Notes: generated by a model from the letters alone, not told the origin. A stretch of 60,960 nucleotides of DNA from Flavobacterium palustre (GCF_014639535.1 NZ_BMGA01000011.1:251-61210); one strand, 5' to 3'. Positions 1-9,405 are shown, counted from the first letter of the stretch. Numbers and translations are program-made.

Positions 1-1413
1 TAAAGTTACAGTTAATTCCGCAGAAGTACAGTTATTAGCATCTTTAACGATTACTTTATATGTACCAGCAGCAAGTCCAGTTTGGTCTTCAGTAGTAGTA
101 TTAACTCCGGTTCCTGTCCAAGCATAGGTGTAAGGAGCGACTCCACCAGCAGCAGTAATGTTTATAGCTCCTGTAGATGCATTTTTACATAATATATTAG
201 TTTGTGAAGAAATAGATACTGTTGGAGCAGTAGAAACAACAACTGAAGTTGAGTTACTAATTGTACAACCGTTACTGTCTTTTGCAATTACTGTATAAGA
301 TCCATTAGCTAAACTACTAAAAGTAGTACTTGTTTGGTAATTTGTACCTCCATCAATGCTATAAGTATAGCTACCATTACCTCCTGTAACTCCGCTAGCT
401 GTAATACTTCCTAATGCACCATTGCAAGAAGTAGGAGAGGGTGTTAATGTTAAACCAGCTAATTGTGGATATATAGTAACCGTATGAGTTTTGATACTAC
501 TGGCTGGAGTTGGTGTAGCTGTATCTGTAGTTGTTAATGTAATTGTATAATCAATAGGGCTAGCCGTATTATTAACAGGAAAAGAATGAGCCGAAAATAC
601 GTAATCATCAAATTCTTGATTAGCATCATCATATAAGTCAGGAGAAACTGTAAAATCTCCTGTTCCATCACCATAATTAATTTTTAGAGTGTAAGGAGTT
701 TGAATTGGAGTTAAATCATCCCCAGTTGCATATAATTTACCACCAGTAATATCTGTTGTGAGAATAATATTATTGCAACTGCGTGAATATGAAAAATCGG
801 TTTTTAGTGGAGCATCCACAGTAATATTAGGAATTGCACCGTTACAATGTGGATACTTGTTGGTAGGACAAATTGGATTTCCATTTGAATCATTATTATC
901 CCAAGAGACAAAAATATTCTTTAATTCAATCTCATCCCCACAAGTCCAACCAACAATTTCCATTGTTTTATAAAATGCAGTTTGAGTATTTCCATTATAT
1001 TTAAATGTATTTAAAACAGAGGGATTTCCATTTATTGATACATTAAACTGTACTAACAAACCATTTTTATTACCAGTTTCGAGAACATTAATGAAAATGA
1101 AAAAAGGTCCTGTCTGACTACAATTAGTTACTGGTGCTCCAGTTGCTGTTCCAATATAAGCTCCACGTATTTTAGTAGATGATGATGTACAATTTAGAGA
1201 TGGAGAACTTGCCTCGCATGATGTGCCACCTGTTTCTGTTGTTGTAGGAGAAATTATTGTCTGCGAGAACCCAATCGTTGTAGAAAACAACAATATTAGA
1301 AAAGTTAAAAATCGAATTGGGATGATTTTTTTCTTACGATTCTGTAAATAACTGTTTACTGTCGAGAATAGCAGAGCCGTAATTGTCAGTAAAAAAAGTA
1401 GTTTTGTTTTCAT
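1..1413 (-). CDS. Large SprB-repeat cell-surface protein, 5' part only (runs off left edge)
   Basis: The minus strand is open for 471 codons from an ATG at 1413 to the window edge, so the C-terminus is missing. The first ~50 residues hold two hydrophobic stretches (about 4-18 and 31-47). The second ends in GFSQ, a typical Flavobacteria signal-peptidase site. After a Cys-containing, non-repetitive region, the end of the visible part contains SprB-type repeats with the pattern C-N-G...GSIT-ASG-TGG-SYTYS and AAGGVAPYTYAW. This family includes gliding-motility adhesin SprB and other type IX-secreted filamentous proteins; the expected T9SS C-terminal domain would lie outside the window. The function as adhesin is inferred from the repeats. 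No other in-frame ATG is closer to the second hydrophobic segment, so the long leader is kept. Confidence 0.8.
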   Translation of the reverse strand, partial: MKTKLLFLLTITALLFSTVNSYLQNRKKKIIPIRFLTFLILLFSTTIGFSQTIISPTTTETGGTSCEASSPSLNCTSSSTKIRGAYIGTATGAPVTNCSQTGPFFIFINVLETGNKNGLLVQFNVSINGNPSVLNTFKYNGNTQTAFYKTMEIVGWTCGDEIELKNIFVSWDNNDSNGNPICPTNKYPHCNGAIPNITVDAPLKTDFSYSRSCNNIILTTDITGGKLYATGDDLTPIQTPYTLKINYGDGTGDFTVSPDLYDDANQEFDDYVFSAHSFPVNNTASPIDYTITLTTTDTATPTPASSIKTHTVTIYPQLAGLTLTPSPTSCNGALGSITASGVTGGNGSYTYSIDGGTNYQTSTTFSSLANGSYTVIAKDSNGCTISNSTSVVVSTAPTVSISSQTNILCKNASTGAINITAAGGVAPYTYAWTGTGVNTTTEDQTGLAAGTYKVIVKDANNCTSAELTVTL

Positions 1414-2036
1414 ACAATTAATTTTTAATTTATGATTTGGGTAATTTTAAATCTATAATTGTGAGATTATATATTAATTTATTTGGTGATGTTAATTAAT
1501 TAGGATAAAGTTTGTATAACCTTAATTTTTATTTTTGCCGAAATTACAGACAAATAAATAATTAGACATTTTTTCTCTATCAATGACCTAAAAACTCGTT
1601 AAATAGCTTTTTTACCGATAATTCGTCTTGTTTTTGATTTTAATTAAGTTGTAAAATGTGCTTTTTGTCGTTTTTTTTATGTCGTTTTTACTGTTATCAT
1701 TGATACGATAATCTTAAAAATTAACATAAAGCAATGTTAAAATTTCAATCAAACTTAAATCGTTTTTTTATATCTACCAAACAAAACATCGATAAAGTGT
1801 AAAAAAACATCGACAAAGTGTATTTTTATAGGTTTTTTATTTCTTTTTTCGTTTGTAATATTATCCTTGTTAGTCTTAAATGAAGAAAAAAATAATTAGA
1901 TAGGGGATTACTTTATTTGGTATGATATTATAAGTTTAAAAAAGGGAAAAATAAAGTCTTAATCTTTCGCTTTTCTTTTGTAAATTGTAAGTTCGATTTC
2001 TGTTTTCAGGATTAATTACAATTAAAATCGATATCT
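1414..2036. other. Divergent intergenic region between adhesin and sixA
   Basis: No gene is visible in these 623 bases, which are very AT-rich. It must hold the promoters of the minus-strand adhesin and the plus-strand sixA operon. A tandem 15-bp repeat lies at 1786-1821 (separate entry). Two near copies of a TGTCGTTTTT motif occur at about 1665-1690. Confidence 0.5.
1786..1821. promoter_or_regulatory. Two direct repeats, 21 bp apart, possible regulator site
   Basis: ACATCGATAAAGTGT (1786-1800) and ACATCGACAAAGTGT (1807-1821) differ at one base and begin 21 bp apart, exactly two helical turns. That geometry is usual for LytTR-type response regulators, which bind tandem repeats on one DNA face. 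No such regulator is visible in the window, so the assignment is inference. Confidence 0.35.
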
Positions 2037-2522
2037 ATGAAAAATTTAGTATTAATTAGACATGCAAAATCAAATTGGGATATGCCATTAAAAGATATTG
2101 ACAGACCTTTGGATCAACGTGGACTACAGGATGCTCATTTAGTTTCTTCAAAAATTCAAAAATATGTTCCTAAAAAGTACATTATTTGGAGTAGTCCGGC
2201 TAAAAGGGCTTCTGATACAGCTATAATTTTTGCACAAAATGTTTTGTATCCAATCGAAAACATTGTGTATAAAGACGATTTATACACTTTTGACGAGAAA
2301 CAGTTAGAAGAAACTATTAAATCTTGTGCAAATACATTTGACAGCGTAATTCTTTTTGGACATAATGCTGCAATTACAAATTTTGTTAATAAATTTGGAG
2401 ATGTATTTATAGATAATGTTCCTACAAGTGGTTTTGTTTCTTTAGAATTTGAAACGGATAATTGGGGCGAAATAAAAAAAGGTAGAACCAAAAAAATAAT
2501 AATTCCAAAAGATTTTAAATAA
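2037..2522 (+). CDS. sixA: SixA-like phosphohistidine phosphatase (histidine phosphatase superfamily)
   Basis: The 161-residue protein has the family's phospho-acceptor motif near its N-terminus (LIRHAKSNWD, residues ~6-15, with the RHG-like RHA) and the second catalytic His in FGHNAAIT near residue 107. SixA enzymes remove phosphate from phosphohistidine, for example on HPt domains or PTS proteins. The length fits the family (~160 residues). The stop is three bases before the ppk1 start, so it is very likely co-transcribed with polyphosphate kinase. Ppk1 works through a phosphohistidine intermediate, which makes a functional link attractive but unproven. Confidence 0.82.
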   Translation: MKNLVLIRHAKSNWDMPLKDIDRPLDQRGLQDAHLVSSKIQKYVPKKYIIWSSPAKRASDTAIIFAQNVLYPIENIVYKDDLYTFDEKQLEETIKSCANTFDSVILFGHNAAITNFVNKFGDVFIDNVPTSGFVSLEFETDNWGEIKKGRTKKIIIPKDFK

Positions 2523-2525
2523 AAA

Positions 2526-4598
2526 ATGTTTGATCAAAAGTATATTGATAGAGAAAAAAGTTGGTTAGCATTTAACGCCAGAGTACTTCAGGAAGCAGCA
2601 GACGATTCGGTACCATTATTAGACAGATTACGATTTTTAGGGATTTTTTCCAATAATTTAGATGAGTTTTTTAGAGTTCGGTTTGCCGCTGTTCGCAGAT
2701 TGAGTTTGTCTGGAAAAACAGGAGAAAAAATACTGGGAGGAATTTCTGCGCAACAATTAGTAAAAGATATTACCGAAATTGTAATTCAGCATCAGGCAGA
2801 AAGTTTAGCAATTCTTAAAGAAATAGAAGCCAAATTAGAGACTGAAAATATCTTTATAATTAACGAAAACGAGATTTCGACTGAACAGGAAATTTTCTTA
2901 AAGGATTTCTTTATTCAAACTTTAAGTCCGGAATTAGTAACTATTATCCTGAATGATTTGGCCGAATTTCCTTTGTTGAAAGACAATATAGGTTATCTGG
3001 CAGTGAAATTAGTCATGAAAAAAAATGCGGCTGTTCATTATGCAATTATAGAAATTCCTAAAACAATCAACCGTTTTGTTGTTTTACCATCCAATGATCA
3101 TAAGCAATATGTGATTCTTATTGATGATGTCATTCGGCACAATTTAAAAAGTATCTTCAATATTTTTGATTGTGAAAGTATCGCTGCTCACATGATTAAA
3201 ATTAGCAGAGATGCGCAATTAGATATTGATAGTGATATGAGCAAAAGTATGCTCGAAAAAATATCGACCAGTGTTAAAGACAGAAGAATAGGAGAGCCGG
3301 TACGTTTTATTTATGATCAGTTAATTGAACAGGATACCTTGCAGTTTTTCTTAGATAAAATGAAAATCGTTTCTACTGATAGTATCATTCCGGGAGGGAG
3401 ATACCATAACAGAAGGGATTACATGGAGTTTCCAAACTTAGGAAGGTATGATTTATTATATAAAAAAAACATACCATTACCCATTCCGGAACTCAATTTA
3501 GAAGGCAGTATTTTAGATAAAATCAGTAAAAAAGATTATCTATTGCATGCACCTTATCAGTCGTTTTCTTATTTGACAAAGTTTTTAAGAGAAGCAGCTT
3601 TGGATCCAAAAGTAACTTCGATAAAAATAACATTATATCGATTAGCTAAAAATTCCCAAATTATCAGTTCTTTAATTAATGCTGCCAAAAACGGTAAACA
3701 AGTCACGGTTCAGATAGAATTACAAGCTCGTTTCGATGAAGCTTCTAATATTTCGTATGCAGAACAAATGCAAACCGAAGGAATTGATCTTATTTTTGGT
3801 ATTAAAGGTTTAAAAGTACACAGTAAAATTTGTGTTGTTGAAAGAAATGAAAACGGAAAAACAAAACGTTACGGCTTTATTTCAACAGGAAATTTCAACG
3901 AAGCTACCGCTAAAATTTATACTGATGTCACTCTTTTTACCGCTCATCAGCAAATTTTAAAAGACATTTCAAAAATTTTCGATTTTTTTAATATCAACTA
4001 CAGAGTACATCGTTACAAACATTTGATTGTTTCGCCTCATTATACCCGTTACCGATTTTATAAATTAATCGATAGAGAAATATCGCATGCACTCGCAGGT
4101 CGCGTGGCTTATATGAAGTTAAAAATGAATAGTTTGTCTGATTTTGCAATGATTGATAAGTTATATGAAGCAAGCAATGCCGGAGTGAAAATTCAATTAG
4201 AAGTCAGAGGAATTTGTTCATTAGTTCCCGGAATTAAAGGGATGAGCGAAAATATAGAAGCCATAAGTATTGTTGATAATTATCTGGAACATTCCCGTAT
4301 TTATATTTTTGGAAATGGAGGTCAGACTGAAGTTTATATTTCTTCAGCCGATTTTATGACCCGAAATTTAGATGGAAGAGTCGAAGTAACTTGTCCTATT
4401 TATGATCAGGATATCAAAAATGAATTGATTGAAAACTTTGATATAGGTTGGAAAGGAAATGTAAAAGCTCGTTTTCATTCCTATAAGTTAGATAATAAAT
4501 ACCGTAGTAATGACGGAAAAAATGTATTTAGGGCGCAAATTGAAACGTACAAATACTATCAAAGAAAAGTGGGTTTGCTCGAAGAAATTATTCTTTAA
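2526..4598 (+). CDS. ppk1: Polyphosphate kinase 1
   Basis: This 690-residue cytoplasmic or membrane-associated enzyme reversibly transfers the ATP gamma-phosphate to polyphosphate. The N-terminus (DREKSWLAFNARVLQEA) is the canonical Ppk N domain. Two phospholipase-D-like C-terminal domains follow, each with its His: GLKVHSK near residue 431, expected to be the autophosphorylated residue, and YLEHSRIYIF near residue 589. A late STGNFNE motif is also conserved. Length is normal for Ppk1. It lies between the SixA-like gene (3-bp gap) and ppx (24-bp gap), forming a polyphosphate operon. Confidence 0.95.
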   Translation: MFDQKYIDREKSWLAFNARVLQEAADDSVPLLDRLRFLGIFSNNLDEFFRVRFAAVRRLSLSGKTGEKILGGISAQQLVKDITEIVIQHQAESLAILKEIEAKLETENIFIINENEISTEQEIFLKDFFIQTLSPELVTIILNDLAEFPLLKDNIGYLAVKLVMKKNAAVHYAIIEIPKTINRFVVLPSNDHKQYVILIDDVIRHNLKSIFNIFDCESIAAHMIKISRDAQLDIDSDMSKSMLEKISTSVKDRRIGEPVRFIYDQLIEQDTLQFFLDKMKIVSTDSIIPGGRYHNRRDYMEFPNLGRYDLLYKKNIPLPIPELNLEGSILDKISKKDYLLHAPYQSFSYLTKFLREAALDPKVTSIKITLYRLAKNSQIISSLINAAKNGKQVTVQIELQARFDEASNISYAEQMQTEGIDLIFGIKGLKVHSKICVVERNENGKTKRYGFISTGNFNEATAKIYTDVTLFTAHQQILKDISKIFDFFNINYRVHRYKHLIVSPHYTRYRFYKLIDREISHALAGRVAYMKLKMNSLSDFAMIDKLYEASNAGVKIQLEVRGICSLVPGIKGMSENIEAISIVDNYLEHSRIYIFGNGGQTEVYISSADFMTRNLDGRVEVTCPIYDQDIKNELIENFDIGWKGNVKARFHSYKLDNKYRSNDGKNVFRAQIETYKYYQRKVGLLEEIIL

Positions 4599-4622
4599 TG
4601 GCAATTAAAACAGAAAGGTGTA

Positions 4623-5513
4623 ATGATTAAAATAAAAAAATACGCAGCTATCGATATTGGATCCAATGCCATGCGATTATTAGTTGTCAATATTGTCGAA
4701 CAAGAAGGAAAAGAAACCCAATTTAATAAAAGTTCCCTGGTACGTGTGCCTATCCGTTTGGGACAGGATGCTTTTACAGTTGGAGAAATTTCGACTGAAA
4801 ATAGAGATCGAATGGTTGATGCTATGAAAGCATTTCATCTTTTAATGAAAGTTCATAAAGTAGAGTCGTACAAAGCTTTTGCAACTTCGGCTATGCGTGA
4901 AGCATATAATGGTAAAGAAGTTGTGGCGCTTATTAAGAAAAAAGCCGATATCAAAGTCGAAATTATTGACGGAAAAAAAGAAGCAGCTATCATTGCATCG
5001 ACCGATTTGCATCATTTGCTAAAAACAGATAAAACCTATTTGTTTGTGGATGTAGGAGGGGGTAGTACCGAATTTACCTTGTTTTCTGATGGTAAAATTG
5101 TGACTTCAAGATCGTTTAAAGTAGGTACGGTTCGTTTATTGAATGAAATGGTTCATGATGTGGTATGGGAAGAAATTGAAAAATGGATTAAAACTAATAC
5201 AGCCGATTTTGACGAAGTTTCCCTGATAGGATCGGGAGGTAACATTAATAAATTATTCAAAATGTCGGGAAAAATGCAGGATAAGCCTTTGTCTTATTTG
5301 TATATCAATTCGCAATATGCCTTTTTAAATTCGTTAACCTACAATCAAAGAATTTCCGAATTAGGTTTGAACCCTGACCGTGCCGACGTAATTATACCTG
5401 CAGTTCGTATTTATCTTAATGCGATGAAATGGAGCGGAGCCAGAAACATCTATGTTCCTAAAATCGGACTTTCAGATGGTATTGTTAAGGCCATGTATTT
5501 TGGTAAAATATAA
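4623..5513 (+). CDS. ppx: Ppx/GppA-family exopolyphosphatase/pppGpp phosphatase
   Basis: The 296-residue protein has the ASKHA-fold phosphate motifs AAIDIGSNAMRLLVV (residues ~8-22), FVDVGGGSTEF (~140) and IGSGGNINKLF (~200). The length fits the short form lacking the HD-like C-terminal domain. The family hydrolyses terminal phosphates from polyphosphate or pppGpp. Placement directly after ppk1 favours polyphosphate turnover. Specificity between polyP and pppGpp cannot be decided from sequence. Confidence 0.9.
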   Translation: MIKIKKYAAIDIGSNAMRLLVVNIVEQEGKETQFNKSSLVRVPIRLGQDAFTVGEISTENRDRMVDAMKAFHLLMKVHKVESYKAFATSAMREAYNGKEVVALIKKKADIKVEIIDGKKEAAIIASTDLHHLLKTDKTYLFVDVGGGSTEFTLFSDGKIVTSRSFKVGTVRLLNEMVHDVVWEEIEKWIKTNTADFDEVSLIGSGGNINKLFKMSGKMQDKPLSYLYINSQYAFLNSLTYNQRISELGLNPDRADVIIPAVRIYLNAMKWSGARNIYVPKIGLSDGIVKAMYFGKI

Positions 5514-5521
5514 TTTATAAT

Positions 5522-6100
5522 ATGAATAAAACTAGATTAGAAGCATTTAGTGATGGGGTTTTAGCTATTGTTATTACCATCATGGTTTTAGAATTAAAAG
5601 TTCCGGAAGGGGAACATTTTATCGATTTATTACCCCTTTTTCCTGTATTTATTAGTTACGTTTTGAGTTTTATTTATGTTGGGATTTATTGGAACAATCA
5701 CCATCATTTATTGCATAGTGCTACTAAAGTTAACGGAAGAATACTTTGGGCAAATCTTCATTTGCTTTTTTGGTTGTCGTTAATTCCGGCTTCAACGGCT
5801 TGGATGGGTGAGCATAATTTTGCAAAAGCGGCAGTAACTGTTTATGGAGTGGTACTTTTTATGTCGGCCATTGCATTTGTTATTTTGCAAAACACAATTA
5901 TATGTTATGATGGAGAAAAATCTCTTTTAGCAAAGGCTATTGGTAACGATATTAAGGGTAAAATGTCACAGGGTTTGTATTTTTTGGCTATTATAATCTC
6001 ATTTTTTAATCAATGGATTTCATTAGCAATTTATTTAATAGTTGCTTTGATGTGGTTAATTCCGGATACCCGAATAGAAAAAAAGATGTTAGACAAGTAG
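5522..6100 (+). CDS. TMEM175-family (DUF1211) potassium channel protein
   Basis: The 192-residue membrane protein starts with the family signature R-x-x-x-FSDG (RLEAFSDGVLAIVIT) in its first transmembrane helix. About six hydrophobic segments follow. Bacterial members carry a single six-helix repeat and assemble as tetrameric K+ channels; this one has one repeat. It starts 9 bp after ppx and may be read through from the polyphosphate operon. A functional tie to polyphosphate (a K+-binding polyanion) is speculative. Confidence 0.85.
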   Translation: MNKTRLEAFSDGVLAIVITIMVLELKVPEGEHFIDLLPLFPVFISYVLSFIYVGIYWNNHHHLLHSATKVNGRILWANLHLLFWLSLIPASTAWMGEHNFAKAAVTVYGVVLFMSAIAFVILQNTIICYDGEKSLLAKAIGNDIKGKMSQGLYFLAIIISFFNQWISLAIYLIVALMWLIPDTRIEKKMLDK

Positions 6101-6114
6101 TAAAACTAATTTGT

Positions 6115-7823
6115 TTAAATATTCAAATCTAATCCAAATGTTGTTCTTAATAGTTCAATATTTGGATTGATTTCATGTAAACGATTGTATCTGTCCTGAT
6201 CATTCAGTGCTTTTTTGATAGCTACATTTTCATTTACAATTACTTCTATGGTAATATTATGATTATGAAGATGTCCTCTTAAATGTCCTAAAAGTCCATT
6301 CATTTCTTTTTCGAAATCCAATTTCGAACCTTCATTTGGCAATTCTATACTAACGGTTGTTCCGTTTAAAACCGGATCATTGATAAGTAATAAAGATTCC
6401 ATGATTTTGAAACCTTTGTCTCCTAGTCTTTTAGCATAATTAGTCCATTGCAACAACATTTCTGTTTCCGTAAAAGCTTCGGTAGGCAAATCAACAGTTT
6501 CTCTTACGACTACTTTTTTAGTATCTTCTAATGCTTTTTTGGCGCGAATACTCGATAATGATAAGGCTGAAAATTGAGGACCACTCGTTTCAGTTGCCGC
6601 TTTTTTTGGAGTTTCAGTAGTTTGAATTGCTGCAGGAACTTCTTTTTCAACAATCGTTGGAGCAGTAGTTACAGTTTCAATAGGTTTAGATTGCTCTACT
6701 ATTGAATAGTCTTTTTTTCTAAAATAAGTAGGCGGAATTATGAAAGACTCAACTTTTTTTTTTCTCCATCAAAAGTGATAGAGGCTAATTGCATTAAGCA
6801 AAGTTCAACCAGTAAACGCTGATTTTGACTCAGTTTGTACTTTAAATCGCATTCATTGGCAATGGCAATTCCCTGTAAAAGAAATTCCTGGGTGCATTTT
6901 TGAGCCTGAATACCATACATTTTTTGAGCTTGTTCACCTGCTTCTAATAAACTTAATGTTGAAGGTGTTTTGCTAACCAATAAATCTCTGAAATGACTTG
7001 CTAATCCCGCTACAAAATGATGCGCATCGAATCCTTTTGAAAGAATATCGTTGAAAGCTACCAATAAATCAGGGATTTTATTCTCTAAAATTAAATCGGT
7101 AACACTGATGTAAGTTTCATAATCTAATACATTCAGGTTTTCGGTAACTGCCTGACGTGTCAAATTAGTTCCGCAATAAGAAACTACTCTGTCAAAAATA
7201 GACAAAGCATCACGCATGGCACCATCAGCCTTTTGAGCGATGATATGTAAAGCATCGTCTTCGAAAATAATTTCCTGACTTTTAGCTACTTCGGCCAAAT
7301 GTTCTTTAGCATCTTTTACAGTGATTCTTTTAAAATCAAATATTTGACAACGCGATAAAATCGTTGGGATAATTTTGTGCTTTTCAGTAGTTGCCAAAAT
7401 AAAAATAGCATGTTTTGGCGGTTCTTCTAAGGTTTTCAAAAAAGCATTAAAAGCTGCCGATGACAACATGTGCACCTCATCTATAATATAGACTTTGTAT
7501 TTTCCGGTTTGTGGTGGAATACGAACCTGGTCAATTAAATTACGAATATCATCAACGGAGTTGTTTGAAGCAGCATCCAATTCGAAAACATTAAAAGCAA
7601 AGTCTTCGTTTGGATCGTCATAACCGGGCTGATTGATTTTTCGTGCCAAAATTCGTGCACAGGTAGTTTTTCCAACACCTCTGGGACCTGTAAATAATAG
7701 GGCAGAGGCCAGATGATTGTTTTCTATAGCATTCAATAAAGTATTGGTAATCGCCTTTTGTCCCACAACATCATTAAATGTTTGTGGGCGGTATTTGCGG
7801 GCTGATACTATAAATTGTTCCAT
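6115..7823 (-). CDS. dnaX: DNA polymerase III subunit gamma/tau, coding frame changed by -1 at an A10 tract
   Basis: The clamp-loader ATPase starts at the ATG at 7823 (MEQFIVSARKYRPQTF); a longer in-frame upstream start at 7892 adds a non-conserved leader. Walker A is GPRGVGKTT, the DExx region is DEVHML, and the sensor is LSRCQIF. The usual zinc-binding cysteines between Walker A and B are absent. The initial frame stops at 6738, just after EKKKLSLS (about 361 residues from 7823). The -1 frame is open from the A10 tract down to 6115 and encodes a plausible tau C-terminus: a linker (VESFIIPPTYF...), then a domain with TETEMLLQWTNYAK to FGLDLNI. Thus either slippage gives both a short gamma-like and a long tau-like product, or one A is missing from the sequence. 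Confidence 0.85.
6754..6763 (-). other. A10 homopolymer, candidate dnaX slippage (frameshift) site
   Basis: On the coding strand ten A residues sit in GGAG-A10-GTTGAG. The upstream frame reads E-K-K-K-L-S-L-S-stop; the downstream conserved frame reads K-V-E-S-F-I-I. Moving between them needs one extra A or a -1 slip. dnaX genes of Escherichia coli and Thermus use A-rich slippery tracts (ribosomal and transcriptional respectively), so the place is biologically apt. Confidence 0.6.
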
Positions 7824-7974
7824 AGATTTTCTATTCGAAAGCAAATATAGGGTTTGAAAAACCAAAAAACAAATTCTAAATTCCAAATACAAAAAATTAA
7901 AGAATCGATTGAATTTTAGTATTGCTTAGGGATTTGATTTTCTGTTGGTTTTAATTTTTGATTATATTAAAAAG

Positions 7975-8274
7975 CTATTTTTTTCCTGTTTTAATACTAA
8001 TATTTAATAAAAGTTGAGCGGTTTCATTAATAGAATTTGCTGCAAAACCGGCTACATAAACGCCTTTTTTCCCCGATTTGGACTGAATACCAAAAACAAT
8101 CGCTTCGTCATCCGGATTGGATTCTCCTTCATAACGATAGATATGTCTGATTTCGTAATTGTCAGGATTTTTTAGGATCAAATCTTCGTGTTGATTAAAG
8201 TCATAATTAAAACCATTTTCGTTCAATTCGTCCAAAGCTTTTGAAACAGAATCGTAGTGATATATAGTGTTCAT
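7975..8274 (-). CDS. Conserved hypothetical protein, 99 aa
   Basis: A small soluble protein with no signal peptide or membrane segment. It contains [14 protein letters not shown], an acidic [34 protein letters not shown] middle and a glycine-rich [10 protein letters not shown] stretch. This layout resembles a short Bacteroidota family sometimes mislabelled phosphoribosylpyrophosphate synthetase; I do not assign a function. It stands alone between dnaX and rnpB, with its own upstream region of ~130 bp. Confidence 0.65.
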   Translation of the reverse strand: MNTIYHYDSVSKALDELNENGFNYDFNQHEDLILKNPDNYEIRHIYRYEGESNPDDEAIVFGIQSKSGKKGVYVAGFAANSINETAQLLLNISIKTGKK

Positions 8275-8403
8275 GGTACTAAATATTTAAGAGTTAAAAA
8301 CATACTTAAATATAACTATTTTATTTTTAATGGCTTGCAAAATGCTTGTTAAAGTAGTTCTATTAGGCTTGTTAACCCGCTTTTATTGTTGTAATTTTGC
8401 ACA

Positions 8404-8712
8404 ACAGACCGCCTTATCGCCGTTTTGAGTAATCAAGAAGGAGGAAAGTCCGGACACCATAGAGAAGCATAGCGGGTAACACCCGTCATCCCGATTCATC
8501 GGGATAGGACAAGTGCAACAGAAAGTATGTACAGGTGATGCTGTAGTGAAACCAGGTAAACTCTATGCGGTGAAATACCAAGTATATCAGCATTTAAGGA
8601 TTTCTCGTCCGTTGCTGAAGGGTAGGTAGCTCGATCTCAATAGTAATATTGAGGCTAGATAAATGATAAGGCTCCGATTTCATCGGAGACAGAATCCGGC
8701 TTATAGGTCTGT
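8404..8712 (+). ncRNA. rnpB: RNase P RNA, bacterial type A
   Basis: The catalytic RNA for tRNA 5' processing is recognisable by the conserved core GAGGAAAGTCCGGACACC (8440s), the ACAGAAA segment with GGTGAAATACCAAG-like joins, GGGTAGGTAGCTC, and the 3' core AGAATCCGGCTTAT. The outermost helix pairs ACAGACC (8404-8410) with GGTCTGT (8706-8712). An internal hairpin CCCGATTCATCGGGA is in the variable part. About 309 nt, a normal size. A T-run follows directly. Confidence 0.93.
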
Positions 8713-8727
8713 ATTTTTTTAAAATCA

Positions 8728-8791
8728 AAAACCATTAAGGAATTTAGAAATTATGGCAAAAGCTTAATGAAACTAAATTCCTTAATGGTTT
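8728..8791. repeat. Inverted repeat (CCATTAAG element), possible bidirectional terminator
   Basis: AAACCATTAAGGAATTTA (8728-8745) is the exact reverse complement of TAAATTCCTTAATGGTTT (8774-8791), with a 28-nt loop and T-rich flanks. It lies between rnpB and the convergent rsmD, where it could end both transcripts. Related elements occur at 32022-32309 and 33757-33827. Confidence 0.7.
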
Positions 8792-8814
8792 AATTTTTTT
8801 TGTAGAAGTTTTAG

Positions 8815-9405
8815 TTATTCTTCTTCTCCTTCATCATCAAAATCGTCTTCATCAATTTCTTCTTCTGATTCAAATTCGAAAAAACTAAAAACAGAACCAC
8901 CATAACTTTTCTGAAAAGAGAAATTTGGCAAGTGTTCTAACTTTGTATATTTAGAATGCTCAATAACCATCATTCCATCCGGATTGAGAATATTTCTTTC
9001 AAAAACAAGTAGAACTACTTTTTCAAAAGTCGCCTGGTCAAGTCCATAAGGCGGATCGGCAAAAACAATATCGAATGAAGTATTGCATTTTTCCAGAAAT
9101 TTAAAAACATCACTTTTGGTTGCTGCAATCGGAAAATCGTATTCGGCAGCTGTTTGTTTGATGAATTTTACACAACCAAAATCACCATCAACTGATGTGA
9201 TTGGCGAACTTCCACGAGAACCAAATTCATAACTGATATTTCCGGTTCCGGCAAATAAATCCAATACTTTCAAACCGTCAAAATTAAAATGATTGTTTAA
9301 AACATTGAATAGAGCTTCTTTGGACATATCGGTTGTAGGTCGAACGGGTAAACCTTTTGGCGGGTTAATGCGTCTTCCTTTGTATTTTCCTGAAATGATT
9401 CTCAT
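8815..9405 (-). CDS. rsmD: 16S rRNA (guanine966-N2)-methyltransferase RsmD
   Basis: The 196-residue SAM-dependent enzyme methylates G966 of 16S rRNA. The start MRIISGKYKGRRI is the standard RsmD opening. The SAM motif is VLDLFAGTGNISYEF (~45-59) and the catalytic motif is FADPPYG (~115). The C-terminal tail is very acidic (FESEEEIDEDDFDDEGEEE), an addition common in Flavobacteria. Its start overlaps the upstream DUF3822 gene stop by 4 bp (ATGA), so translation is probably coupled. Confidence 0.93.
   Translation of the reverse strand: MRIISGKYKGRRINPPKGLPVRPTTDMSKEALFNVLNNHFNFDGLKVLDLFAGTGNISYEFGSRGSSPITSVDGDFGCVKFIKQTAAEYDFPIAATKSDVFKFLEKCNTSFDIVFADPPYGLDQATFEKVVLLVFERNILNPDGMMVIEHSKYTKLEHLPNFSFQKSYGGSVFSFFEFESEEEIDEDDFDDEGEEE

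Noticed and set aside
758-973. 71-residue plus-strand open frame
   Set aside because: It lies antisense within the SprB-repeat gene, which is the protein-like frame.
2156-2491. 111-residue minus-strand open frame
   Set aside because: It is antisense to the well-recognised SixA-like gene and has no family features.
7824-7892. Upstream extension of dnaX
   Set aside because: MYLEFRICFLVFQTLYLL is unlike DnaX N-termini; the ATG at 7823 starts the conserved sequence.
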